This document shows positions 17,739-27,107 of a stretch of DNA of 38,046 nucleotides, piece after piece. Position 1 is the stretch's first letter, and each line of letters starts with the position of its first letter. The position numbers were made by a program, and so were the translations under genes. Under the pieces are notes generated by a model. The model searched no databases, was not told the origin of the DNA, and was given only the letters and a program-made list of their open reading frames with translations. This stretch comes from Stentor coeruleus. Its lineage: Eukaryota; Ciliophora; Heterotrichea; Heterotrichida; Stentoridae. Where the stretch lies: contig MPUH01000728.1 in NCBI GenBank assembly GCA_001970955.1, forward strand, positions 1 to 38,046. The letters are read 5' to 3'.

Positions 17739-17896
17739 GGTAAATTTTATAATATTTTTTCTAAAGATCATGATTTTCCTAAAGAAATTTATGTATTTTT
17801 TTTTATAGATAAGCTAAAATATATATTTTAAGTCATAAGTTTACAATTAAAACTTGTATATGATTTTCTAAATAAATTAAGTTTTATTTATAATAA
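17739..17896. other. Short convergent intergenic region
   Basis: 158 bp of AT-rich DNA between the stops of two convergent genes; it must hold both 3' ends. Nothing else is seen. Confidence 0.5.
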
Positions 17897-20215
17897 TTAT
17901 GATATTTTGAATCTTGAGTTTAATGTTGAACTTCTTTTAAGGGTTTTTTGTTGGTTTATATAAGAACGCATATCGTTTTGTTTTTTGATTTCATTTATAT
18001 AAAGTTCTTTGAATCTGAATTTCTCATCAATGGATTGCTGAAGTTTTGTTTTTGTTGTTTCAAGTTGTATTTTAGCATTATTTTCTTCTTCTTCAATTTT
18101 TTCTATTTCATTAACACTTTCTTTATATAAATCCCTTAGCTGTTGAACAAGTTTTCTAGAATCTGTTTCTTCTAGTTCTATTATATCGTAAAAAAGTGCA
18201 GGGTTATTGATTAAAGAACTTTTTTTTATATCATTTTTTAGAGCTTTAATTTGATGAACTGTGCTTGCGGAAGGTTTCAGCTTTATTTCTGCAAAAAGAC
18301 TACATAAATCTTACTCAGGGAATGTTTTTTCATTAGGAAACTCGGGGATTATCGATTCTGGGAATTCAATTTTTGACATATGTTGATTATAAATTCCACT
18401 TTGTATATTATTAATAACATGTCTTTGCCCTTTAACCACATCAAACAATAATTTAATTTCCTTTTTAATCACTTCATATTCGCAATCAGAATTTTTCTTA
18501 TACTCCTCATAGTTTTTTTTAACACTTTCCATCATATCATCCCTCTGTTGTAACTGTGATTCAAACTTTTTATTAACACATTCAAAATGATGCTGTATAT
18601 TCCTCTCTTGTTCATTAAGTTTTATAGTAAATTCCTTAGTAATTTCCTGTTTCCCTAGTTCTTTAACATCTTGAGCATCAGGAAAAGACATACTTCCTGT
18701 TATGTTTTTAGGGAGTTTTTTCATAATTTTCATCTTTTCTTCTAATAATTTTTCTGAATTCCTAAGCATTTCATTAAGTTCATAAGTTTTAGTTTCAATT
18801 TGAGTTTTTGTGTTATGATCATGTGCTGCTTTAGTTTCTTCTATAAAATCTAAATATTTATTCAACTCATCTTTATGTTCTAAAATCTGCCTAAGACTTG
18901 CTTCTTGTTTTTTAAACTCCAATTTTTTAATTTTTTCAAGAACTTTGCTGTTTTCTTCAGCTCTTTTTTCAAGCTCCTTGTTTTTTTTAGACAATTGGTC
19001 AACTTTTAACACTGCTTCTCTTTGAGCTGCTAGTTTTTGCATATCTTTAGATCCAGCTGATGCTTGTAATAAAGAATCAATTTCTGATTCTACACCTAAA
19101 AGTGCGACTATTTTATGAAGTTGCTCTTCTTGGTTTAATTCTAGTCTTTTTAAACGATCTTTGAGTGATGCTCGATCATCTTGTAAAAGTTTTATTGTTA
19201 AATCAGCGTTTGTGCTATCTCCAAATTGTGTTATCCCTGATGTTGGACGACATTTGTCTATATAACTTAAGGTTCTTAATGTCTCATCATTGTTTTCTTT
19301 ATCGACATTTACACAACCAATTAATGCGATCATTGAGCTCCCTCTTAAGGAATTTTCAAGGATTCTTGTAATTTTGTGGTCTGAGAAATGCGTTATTGAA
19401 TTAAGACTTGAAAGACACTTAGCAATAGCATGAAAACTACTTGTCGCATTCAACGATTCATAAAACTCCTGCCCTTTGCGCTGTTTAGGTTTCTCACTTC
19501 CAGGGAGTTCCACCAAAAATATACAACTCTCAGAAAATTGGTCCCACGACGTCCCTTTAAACTTCTGTTTCAACTTAATCGAAATAATAGTATGAGTTTT
19601 TTCCACATATTTCCCCTGTTTAGCTTCCAAAGCTGCCCTCATATCATTAATACTTTGAGCAAAGCTTATTGAATCATCAACATTTTTTATATGACTTTCA
19701 AAAGCATTAGGTATTGTAACTCTTCCATTAAGTTCAGATATTTCAAGTTGTTGTGATACAAATATGTTGATTGCATGAGGGTCTTTATAAGCTAATCCTA
19801 AATCTCTTATGTTTGTGCCAAAAAGTTCTAAGGCAGTGACGAGAATTTGTATTTCTTTTGTTGAACTGATTTTTTCTGACTCTTCTAATGCTGCTTGGAT
19901 GACCCTATAGAAAATACCTTTATCAGCTTCTCTGCCAAAAAGTGTATAGCTTTTACCACTTCCTGTAGGTCCATATACGATAACTAGACCATCATATCCA
20001 TCTTGTACATTTTCAAGTATTGGTCTTGTTGAGATTTCAAATACTTCTTCTTGAGGGGTTTCAATAAACACTCGATACAAGTCGTAAGTAACGGTTGGGT
20101 CTTTACCTAATGGATCTTCAACGCTTATCTCGTGAAAGTCTTTAGATAGTTTTATCGAACTATCTGATAACCTTCCTCTTCCTCGGCAATAAAGTTTCAA
20201 ACTTGCCCTGTCCAT
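17897..20215 (-). CDS. Divergent kinesin motor with coiled coil, one 15-nt intron
   Basis: Two exons, 20215-18315 and 18299-17897, give 767 residues. Without the intron, the frame hits a TAA inside the intron itself. The N-terminal motor has the P-loop GPTGSGKS (82-89), a TLFG continuation, the ENSLRGSSMIALIGCV strand (287-302) and ETLRTLSYIDKCR (311-323). The nucleotide switches are degenerate: the usual NxxSSRSH is GKYVEKTHTI (201-210), and DLAGSE is ELPGSE (236-241). From about 335 onward the protein is almost all coiled coil, suggesting dimerisation or cargo binding, and the intron adds 134 further helical residues. The subfamily is not clear. Weak switches suggest altered or lost ATPase cycling, by inference. 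Head-to-head with the PAP2-like gene at 20590. Confidence 0.9.
18300..18314 (-). other. 15-nt spliceosomal intron in the kinesin gene
   Basis: The coding strand reads GTAAGATTTATGTAG, with GT..AG ends and exactly 15 nt. It contains an in-frame TAA. Removing it joins GA to T (Asp) and opens 134 more codons of coiled-coil sequence to a TAA at 17897. Introns of 15-16 nt are known from Stentor and other heterotrichs. Confidence 0.88.
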
Positions 20216-20589
20216 AATTATTAGTGAAATCTATTAGATACTAGTGATATATGTAGCATTTTAGCTTTAAAATTTATTATGTTGAAAGAAACTAAAACTA
20301 AAAAATTTAAAAATCTAAGGATAAGTTTTTAGATTGTATTTCCATAGCACAACTATAAACTCTTATTAAACATAATTTTACTATAAAACAATATTAATTA
20401 CTTCTTAATGCATTAAAATCTTTTATGTAAACTAAACTAAATGAGTACCTGTACAATAAATCATGAATAAACCATCGCAGAATTTCAATAAAAATATCTT
20501 AGTACTTTTAAACATTGCTAATTTTCACTAATTATTTATATAAGTTTATATGCATAGATAAAACACATACGAAATAGAAAACGATAAAT
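20216..20589. promoter_or_regulatory. Divergent promoter region
   Basis: 374 bp between the start codons of the kinesin (minus) and the PAP2-like gene (plus). No motif of the array type is seen; AT-rich throughout. Confidence 0.5.
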
Positions 20590-21828
20590 ATGAAAAGGAG
20601 TGTGAGATATACAATGAGGTCTTTACCTACAACAAGCATAGCTACTAACTCTGGCTCTATCATATACTCTCTTTATATACCTATTATAGTCCGTGGTGTA
20701 GCTCTTATCCTAGCTCTGTTGATAATACCTTGTGAATTTATTTTCCGCTACAGACTAAGCGATAGCGAAGATTCTATCTTGCATTATATTCAAGAATCAC
20801 GAAGTGATAGTTTAGACTCCTTCTTCAAATTTGTAGTCTTTACAGGCAGTCAGAGTATCATTGTAATTATCCTCCCCATTCTTTTTAACATTTTAGACCC
20901 TGTCGTAACATTTAAAATATGCATCGTCTCCTGTCATCTTCTCTATCTTCAAAGTTTCTTAGCATTAATACAAACAGATCCAAGACCTTATTGGGTACAT
21001 ACAAATATCAGAGGTATAAATTGTGAAAATGGATATGGTTCGCCAAGTGAAGAAACTCTTTTCAGTCTTGTGTTTTATTTATATATCATAATAGAAATCT
21101 TTGAAAAAAAACGAAGCAATATCAGATACTTTTTATATTTTATTGCATCTATATGGATATCCCTTATTGGTTATTCAGAAATTTACTTAGGTGAAAATTT
21201 TCTTCACCAAATCATATTTACAATGAGCATTGGGTATATATATTTGACTATAGCTTTATCTTTAGATGTATATATTTCTCAAATAGCTTTAGTAAGTTCA
21301 TATTATGACAACAAAAACAGGAAATCAAAAGTATATTGGTTTATATCTTGTACAGCTATGCTTCTTGTACTTATTGCAATAATGATTAATGTTGAAACTA
21401 ATATGAATATTAGTATTATTTGGATTAAAAATGCTTATAAAGAATGCAAGTTTTCACATGATATCAGTTGTGCGTATTCTTTTGATCAGTCTAGTTGGAT
21501 ATTTTATAATCTTGGGGCTGTGATTGGGGCACAATTTACATCAGAAAAACTTCCTTTAGGTTGGTGGAGGACTAGTTGGCTTAAGAAAATTGCTAGATCT
21601 GGAATTTCGGCTGGAATTTCTTATGGAATATATTATGGGTTTAATAGCATTCCAACATATGATAATACAACACAGTTTGTGTTTAATTATGTGATTAATA
21701 CGTTTTTGTGTGCGATTATTAGCTTTGGAGCACTACCTTTAATTTTTGAGAAGATAAAATTGAATTCAACAGTTAGGCAGTTTAGTGAAACATTTGCCTC
21801 AGGGATATCATTGAATGAGTTTGAATAA
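20590..21828 (+). CDS. PAP2-family membrane protein with lost catalytic residues
   Basis: The product has 412 residues and about eight to ten hydrophobic segments. The layout matches the PAP2/lipid-phosphatase type found in sphingosine-1-phosphate and glucose-6-phosphatase-like proteins. Motif 1 keeps only RP (DPRPYW, R132-P133) and lacks the Lys seven residues earlier. Motif 2, PSGH in active enzymes, reads PSEE (152-155). Motif 3, SRxxLGxH, reads SEIYLGEN (196-203), so both the Arg and the nucleophile His are gone. The spacing around the motifs is intact and the frame is open, which suggests a pseudoenzyme kept for another role, such as lipid binding or regulation. Convergent with the channel gene 118 bp away. 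Confidence 0.8.
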   Translation: MKRSVRYTMRSLPTTSIATNSGSIIYSLYIPIIVRGVALILALLIIPCEFIFRYRLSDSEDSILHYIQESRSDSLDSFFKFVVFTGSQSIIVIILPILFNILDPVVTFKICIVSCHLLYLQSFLALIQTDPRPYWVHTNIRGINCENGYGSPSEETLFSLVFYLYIIIEIFEKKRSNIRYFLYFIASIWISLIGYSEIYLGENFLHQIIFTMSIGYIYLTIALSLDVYISQIALVSSYYDNKNRKSKVYWFISCTAMLLVLIAIMINVETNMNISIIWIKNAYKECKFSHDISCAYSFDQSSWIFYNLGAVIGAQFTSEKLPLGWWRTSWLKKIARSGISAGISYGIYYGFNSIPTYDNTTQFVFNYVINTFLCAIISFGALPLIFEKIKLNSTVRQFSETFASGISLNEFE

Positions 21829-21946
21829 AATTTAATTTTATGCTAATTATAAGCGATTTTATTAGTAAATAAGATAGATAAAGTGTATAAGTCTTATTTT
21901 TTTACCTGATAATGGTGATGATAATTATATTTACCCTATAAACTAA
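21829..21946. other. Short convergent intergenic region
   Basis: 118 bp between two converging stops; no feature other than AT-rich DNA. Confidence 0.45.
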
Positions 21947-23881
21947 CTATTTGCTATTAAGTTTCCTTATTGCCTTTTTAACTGACTTCCCAGCTTTGAT
22001 ATCATCAAAAGACTTTATAAGTTTCCTCAACTCCTTTTCATACCCTTCCTGAAAATCAGCAATTTGCTTAGCATAATTTTGCGCATCTTTTTTCATCTTC
22101 TCTATCAACATATCATTTTCCTTTTCCTTTTTTTTCTGATTAAAAGTTATCATGTTTTTCGATCTCTCATTAAACAACTCTTCTTCTTCAAAAGTTAAAT
22201 CAGAATTCATAATATCAAATTGGCTAATATAATCCTCAACATTAGTCTGATCAGTAATACTTTCATCTCCAAATTTATAATCAGTGACTTTTAAAAAGTA
22301 TTCACATCTTTTAAAAGATATAGTTGCAAATGGGTAAATATCAACTTTATGTCTTTTGAATAATTTGCAAGCTTCATCATATTCCAAATATAAAACACTG
22401 CATTCTCCATACGTGACAAAGCTAAGCTGAGAATTGTCGCTAAAAATTGCAGAATCTTCACCAAAATAACTACCTTGAGGTAAGCTTAAAGCATAACCCA
22501 TTTGCATAAGCCCAACACCAACAGACCCAGTAACAATAAAATAAATCCTTTTATTCAAACTACCTTCTCTTATAATCTCAAATTTCGGCCCATATTTTTC
22601 TGAATATAACATTGAAGAGATGTGGAATTTCAAGTCTTTAGGGAAAAAGTCAAAAAAAGTATGAAACAAAGTAAACCGGTATCCAAAAAGATGTTCTGAT
22701 AAACTTTGGGCTAAATGTGGAGGTAACATCATGTAAAAGTCTTCAAAATTATTTATTGAAGTTGGATCGCAAGCCCATTTTTGTTCAAAAAAATCTGTGA
22801 TTTTTTTGCTTATGTCGTTTTTAAAAGACTGGTCTTTTATTTGATCTTCTAAGAATATCAGCCACTGATTGAGTTCATTTTCTCTAATGTTGACAGCATC
22901 TTTTTTAGCTGAGTATTTGGCAAGATAAGAACTAAGACTTCCCATAAGGTAAGCGAAAAACATGATTCCTAAAAATTCGATAAACATAGAATAAATGTAT
23001 TCAGGGATTGTTTTTGCTGTTATATCCCCATAACCTACACTTGAAAAAGTTACAGCTGTCCAGTATAAAGATCTCATATAATTATCTTCTGTGCTATATA
23101 CGGCATAATCACTACCTATCCAAGTTTGATCTGTTGGAGTAGATTCATTTATAGGGATTATATACCAACAACAAGCGATACAATGACATGTTATAGCAAC
23201 AAGCATACTAGCATGAATCACTTTAAAAATAATTTCACTTGAATAATGATCTTTAAGTATATACTTTTTTAAGAACTTTTGAGAAATTTCTGAAGTTTTT
23301 ATCCAACTCAATAGACTATTAACTCTTAAAATCCTCCCAACTTTAAACCAATAAAACCTTGTTTCAAACATATAAAGGGGTATGATAGATAGTAAATCCG
23401 TATAAAATCTAAACCTAATAAATGGTTTAAACCTTTTAAGCTTCCCTGATATAGCAAAAAACCCATCATCATCCTTTGTAGACTGTTGAATAAACCTATT
23501 AACGAGATCAACAAAAAGTATAGAATCCAACACAAGATCAAGTATATACAATGTTTGAACCCCATTGTCTTCAATAAATGCAAGTCTGAAAGGTATACTA
23601 AAAGCTAAGTACACATTGATCAAAGCTACAATAAGATCAAATATTGACTTAATTTTACTACCAGAAAGACATCCTTCTACTTTATCATCATTAGCATTCC
23701 TTGTTGAATGTACACCGAAATAGTTTTTCAAATTGTTTTCATCTGCTTTAGTTCGAGCGTACATGACAAACCTTTCCATAACCATCATTTTTTTAGCAGA
23801 ATCCCACCTTGATGTAGCCTTAGTGATTCTATGAGCATCTTTTATGCTGAATTTTGATTTTCTGGCACTTGAAGGTTTCAT
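21947..23881 (-). CDS. Six-TM K+ channel with C-terminal cyclic-nucleotide-binding-like domain
   Basis: The product has 644 residues. S1 lies at about 78-102 (FDLIVALINVYLAFSIPF), S2 at 108-131, S3 around 158-172, and a poorly charged S4 at about 173-192 (only a few Arg/Lys). S5 is at 217-242. The pore helix and filter read TFSSVGYGD (278-286), the K+-selective signature, and S6 is at 296-322. A C-linker (330-400) and a CNB-fold domain (405-515) follow, then a coiled-coil tail. In the CNB domain the phosphate-cassette glycine and glutamate are present (YFGED, 472-476), but the Arg that normally contacts the cyclic nucleotide phosphate is missing (SDNSQLS). It probably belongs to the EAG/HCN-like ciliate channel expansion; ligand-independent gating is inferred. 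Only the upstream region is affected by a nearby assembly join. Confidence 0.92.
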   Translation of the reverse strand: MKPSSARKSKFSIKDAHRITKATSRWDSAKKMMVMERFVMYARTKADENNLKNYFGVHSTRNANDDKVEGCLSGSKIKSIFDLIVALINVYLAFSIPFRLAFIEDNGVQTLYILDLVLDSILFVDLVNRFIQQSTKDDDGFFAISGKLKRFKPFIRFRFYTDLLSIIPLYMFETRFYWFKVGRILRVNSLLSWIKTSEISQKFLKKYILKDHYSSEIIFKVIHASMLVAITCHCIACCWYIIPINESTPTDQTWIGSDYAVYSTEDNYMRSLYWTAVTFSSVGYGDITAKTIPEYIYSMFIEFLGIMFFAYLMGSLSSYLAKYSAKKDAVNIRENELNQWLIFLEDQIKDQSFKNDISKKITDFFEQKWACDPTSINNFEDFYMMLPPHLAQSLSEHLFGYRFTLFHTFFDFFPKDLKFHISSMLYSEKYGPKFEIIREGSLNKRIYFIVTGSVGVGLMQMGYALSLPQGSYFGEDSAIFSDNSQLSFVTYGECSVLYLEYDEACKLFKRHKVDIYPFATISFKRCEYFLKVTDYKFGDESITDQTNVEDYISQFDIMNSDLTFEEEELFNERSKNMITFNQKKKEKENDMLIEKMKKDAQNYAKQIADFQEGYEKELRKLIKSFDDIKAGKSVKKAIRKLNSK

Positions 23882-23957
23882 ATTATAAACTATTACTTAT
23901 TTNGAATTTTGATTTTCTGGCACTTGAAGGTTTCATATTATAAACTATTACTTATTT
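23849..23957. repeat. 54-bp direct duplication across N at 23903 (assembly join)
   Basis: Positions 23849-23902, covering the first codons of the channel gene and its 5' flank, are repeated at 23904-23957 after one N. Best read as unmerged contig ends. Confidence 0.85.
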
Positions 23958-23958
23958 C

Positions 23959-24538
23959 TTATTTTTAAGATGTTTAATAAATTGAAAAGAATTCTAACTA
24001 CAACTTTCATTCAAGAATTGAAGATATGATTTTATAAACTTTGTAGTTATATTTTACCATTCATAAAGATTTTTATTATAAAAATTGTAAAATTTGGTTT
24101 TGAATTTGTAATGATCAGGCGATCCAGGATTTTTGTGTATATTTTTCGTATGGGATTTAGTTTGTTAGCATTTTCTCCTGTTTAGGGTCGATTTTTTTCC
24201 AAAAAATTTAAATTTATTTAAGGTCAAAAAGCATGTTACGATAACTGNTTTATTTTTAAGATGCTTAATAAATTGAAAAGAATTCTAACTATAACTTTCA
24301 TTCAAGAATTGAAGATATGATTTTATAAACTTTGTAGTTATATTTTACCATTCATAAAGATTTTTATTATAAAAATTGTAAAATTTGATTTTGAATTTGT
24401 AATGATCAGGCGATCCAGGATTTTTGTGTATATTTTTCGTATGGGATTTAGTTTGTTAGCATTTTCTCCTGTTGAGGGTCGATTTTTTTCCAAAAAATTT
24501 AAATTTATTTAAGGTCAAAAAGCATGTTACGATAACTG
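23959..24538. repeat. 289-bp direct duplication across N at 24248, with allelic-type differences
   Basis: Positions 23959-24247 and 24250-24538 align end to end with a handful of substitutions (for example TGTTTAATA against TGCTTAATA, and TTTAGGGTC against TTGAGGGTC). The repeat ends exactly at the N. The mismatches suggest that two haplotypes or sequence variants were laid side by side. Confidence 0.8.
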
Positions 24539-24596
24539 TTTGAGTTGTGCATTATGAATTCGGTATTTTTCTTAAGGTACCAAAGTCGTAATTTTT

Positions 24597-24749
24597 TTAT
24601 CTAATGAAAATACTGATGAACTTTTGTTTTTCTAAGTATTTAGCATTTAAAAATTGTTTAGCACTACTATCAAGAATTCTTTCATAGTCATCAATAATTT
24701 TCATGCCTTTATCTCTGTAGTTTTTACATATACTCAACAATATACACTA
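24597..24749 (-). other. Possible decayed coding fragment
   Basis: A minus-strand frame of about 50 codons, ending in TAA at 24597, reads KNYRDKGMKIIDDYERIL and on through LDSSAKQFLNAKYLEKQ. This is more protein-like than surrounding DNA, with balanced charged and hydrophobic residues as in an alpha-helix. No homologue is recognised, and the upstream end is closed by TAG. It could be a relic exon, or chance. Confidence 0.2.
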
Positions 24750-25071
24750 AATAATATGTAAAATTTTCTTATAGACTTCATTAATTTCATCTTAGATTAA
24801 CTTAACACAATCTTAAAATATATATAATAAATCCTCTAATAAAAATCCCACCCAACTTTGAATCTCATAACATTTTCATACAATTAAATACTTAAAAACC
24901 AGAAAATGCGTTGAAAAAACTTTTTTTATTATCGATAAATGGTAGACCCAAGTTACTGCAACAACATAAAATTTGATAACCTAAACATCATCGATTATTC
25001 CAGATCATATTATATATACAACACTTTATTAGATTCTGTAAAAAATATCTTAGAATAACTTGGAAAAAATA

Positions 25072-27090
25072 ATGACAAGCAAAGATTTTTATACTTGGGA
25101 TGATTATCAAAATGATATTATTCAAGCTGTTATACCATGGATTATCTTTCCTATATTAGCTTTTGTTATGTTTATAATTGGGATATTTTTGAAATATATA
25201 AGATGTGGGTGTTATAGGGTGTTAGTAAAAAAAGCATATAAAAATTTGAGATTAATGTGTATAGTTATGCTTATGATTTTTACGATAATTAGTATGATTT
25301 TCTGTTCAATTTTGATATATTATTCAGATCAAAACTATCAAAGTTTACAACAAGTCCAATGTGCGACTGGGAGGATTCCATATACAATGCTTAACGGTAA
25401 CTATATAAAAAACTGGATTGGGTTAAAGAAATCATTAGAAAACTGTTTGAAAATATCATTGGTTTTAGAAAACTACTATGAAAACTCAACTCAAACTCTT
25501 TGGCTAGGGACTGAGAAATGGCTAACACCTATTTTTTTCCCTAGTGTTTTATATAAGTACTATACAAGTTTTAAAGATAAAAAAGTTACTAACCCAAACC
25601 CACTTGCTAAAACTCAAGTCCCCCTTGATTATATAACAAATCTTGGTCCTCAGGATATAAATACATCATATACTGGGATTATTCAACTTGAATATGAACA
25701 GAAACTTCAAAATATCGTAAATATTTTTTTTGAATTAAAAATTGTTTCTGTTAGTGTTTTAGATAATCTTGATAGTGTTTTAGAAGGGTATAAAGATCTT
25801 GAGGAAAAATTTTATATGTTTTATGATGGGATTAAAAAAGTTGATATGAATATTTATACTTGGATTATAGACCATCAAGAACTTATACAATCTTCATGGT
25901 GTGGTGTTGCTTTTGGTATTGTTGTATGGGGTTGGTTTATAAATTCAGGGGTTTTATTAGCTTTTTATATACAAATTATGAGTAAGCCGGAGTTTTTATA
26001 TGGATTATGTTGTTTTTGGGTATTTATGGGATTAGCTTCGGTTGTTGGGTTTTTAGCAACTACTGGAAGTCTTGCTGTTGGATTAGTTGTTCGTGATAGT
26101 TGTGGGTTGATTGATGATATTTTAACTACAGATGGTATTAAAAAATATAATATATTAATACCTGGAGATATTGGGAATTATATTGATGTATGCTTGAATG
26201 GAAATGGAGACCTTCAACAGACTCTTAATCTTACAGAATTTTTAACAGTGTTCTTAATTATGGCTGAAACTAATAAAACATTAAACACTTATAATCTAAC
26301 ATCTAACTTAGCAAATTTTACAAGTATAACCGATAGTATTTTACTATTAAGCCATCCAATAAATTACATAAACGCAATCACCTCAAATATAAACATAGAC
26401 TATTTACCAAGTACCAACCTATTAGAACTAAACAAATATACAAATGCTTATACAAATTCTTCATATCAATTATCATGTAAAAATAAAGTTTATGACCAAT
26501 GGGTATTTTCTTCTATTGATTGTCCAGATAATTATTTATATATAAACAATTCTAATCCAATACAAAATCTTGGATTAAAAACATGTTTAGTTATTCAACA
26601 ATGGAATTCTGCAAATATAAATTATCGATATTATGAGTATTTTAATAGTTGTACTTATAAAAGTCAGATTGGGGATTATATTAAAAGTATCAAAGATTTG
26701 GTAAATGCAATGAGTAAATATGCTAAAGAAGTTGATAATTTGTATGGTTTATTATTAGAGAATATGATGTTTATTAATTTAACATTATATGATTTAGTTA
26801 ATGAACTTATTATGGTTAATGAAAAAAGAGGTAATTGGTTTAGTAGTCGATATCAAAATTATGAGCTTTTTGAAAGTACGGTTGGGGTGAATGGGCTTAA
26901 TGGGGGTTTTTATTGTGATTATTTAAAAGATTATTTATCTTCACTTAAGATGTCGATTTGTGGCAACTCTTTAGAAAATGTTTATGAAGTGTTTATTTGT
27001 TTGTTTTTTTTGAGTGTTTTCATGTTACTGCTTAAATTTGCTAGTCTTTGTTTGAATCGAGTAATGCTTAAATACTTAAATACTAAATAA
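25072..27090 (+). CDS. Five-TM glycoprotein with prominin/tweety-like topology
   Basis: The product has 672 residues, starting at the ATG at 25072; a TTG four codons upstream is in frame but unlikely. Membrane segments are TM1 20-41, TM2 62-84, TM3 277-301, TM4 307-341 and TM5 near 640-663. A short Cys/Lys-rich loop (RCGCYRVLVKKAYK) lies between TM1 and TM2. Two large loops follow: about 190 residues between TM2 and TM3, and about 300 between TM4 and TM5. The second loop has several N-glycosylation sequons (NKT, NLT, NFT, NSS, NNS) and spaced cysteines. This order, 1+1-loop-2-loop-1, is that of prominins and of tweety-family proteins, both found in membrane protrusions. I cannot choose between them, and the sequence similarity is only topological. 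Its stop is 17 nt from that of the converging kinesin gene. Confidence 0.8.
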   Translation: MTSKDFYTWDDYQNDIIQAVIPWIIFPILAFVMFIIGIFLKYIRCGCYRVLVKKAYKNLRLMCIVMLMIFTIISMIFCSILIYYSDQNYQSLQQVQCATGRIPYTMLNGNYIKNWIGLKKSLENCLKISLVLENYYENSTQTLWLGTEKWLTPIFFPSVLYKYYTSFKDKKVTNPNPLAKTQVPLDYITNLGPQDINTSYTGIIQLEYEQKLQNIVNIFFELKIVSVSVLDNLDSVLEGYKDLEEKFYMFYDGIKKVDMNIYTWIIDHQELIQSSWCGVAFGIVVWGWFINSGVLLAFYIQIMSKPEFLYGLCCFWVFMGLASVVGFLATTGSLAVGLVVRDSCGLIDDILTTDGIKKYNILIPGDIGNYIDVCLNGNGDLQQTLNLTEFLTVFLIMAETNKTLNTYNLTSNLANFTSITDSILLLSHPINYINAITSNINIDYLPSTNLLELNKYTNAYTNSSYQLSCKNKVYDQWVFSSIDCPDNYLYINNSNPIQNLGLKTCLVIQQWNSANINYRYYEYFNSCTYKSQIGDYIKSIKDLVNAMSKYAKEVDNLYGLLLENMMFINLTLYDLVNELIMVNEKRGNWFSSRYQNYELFESTVGVNGLNGGFYCDYLKDYLSSLKMSICGNSLENVYEVFICLFFLSVFMLLLKFASLCLNRVMLKYLNTK

Positions 27091-27107
27091 TTTAAAGTCT
27101 AAATACA

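Larger units (their letters stand above)
23882..25071. other. Divergent intergenic region inflated by assembly duplication
   Basis: Between the start codons of the channel and the five-TM gene. About 345 bp are duplicated around two Ns. A short minus-strand open stretch at 24597-24749 reads like a helical protein fragment (own entry). Otherwise nothing is seen. Confidence 0.6.

Noticed and set aside
17948-18130. Plus-strand frame downstream of the Lys-rich gene
   Set aside because: This region is the second exon of the kinesin on the minus strand.
19165-19672. Plus-strand open frames inside the kinesin gene
   Set aside because: Shadows of a clear motor domain on the other strand.
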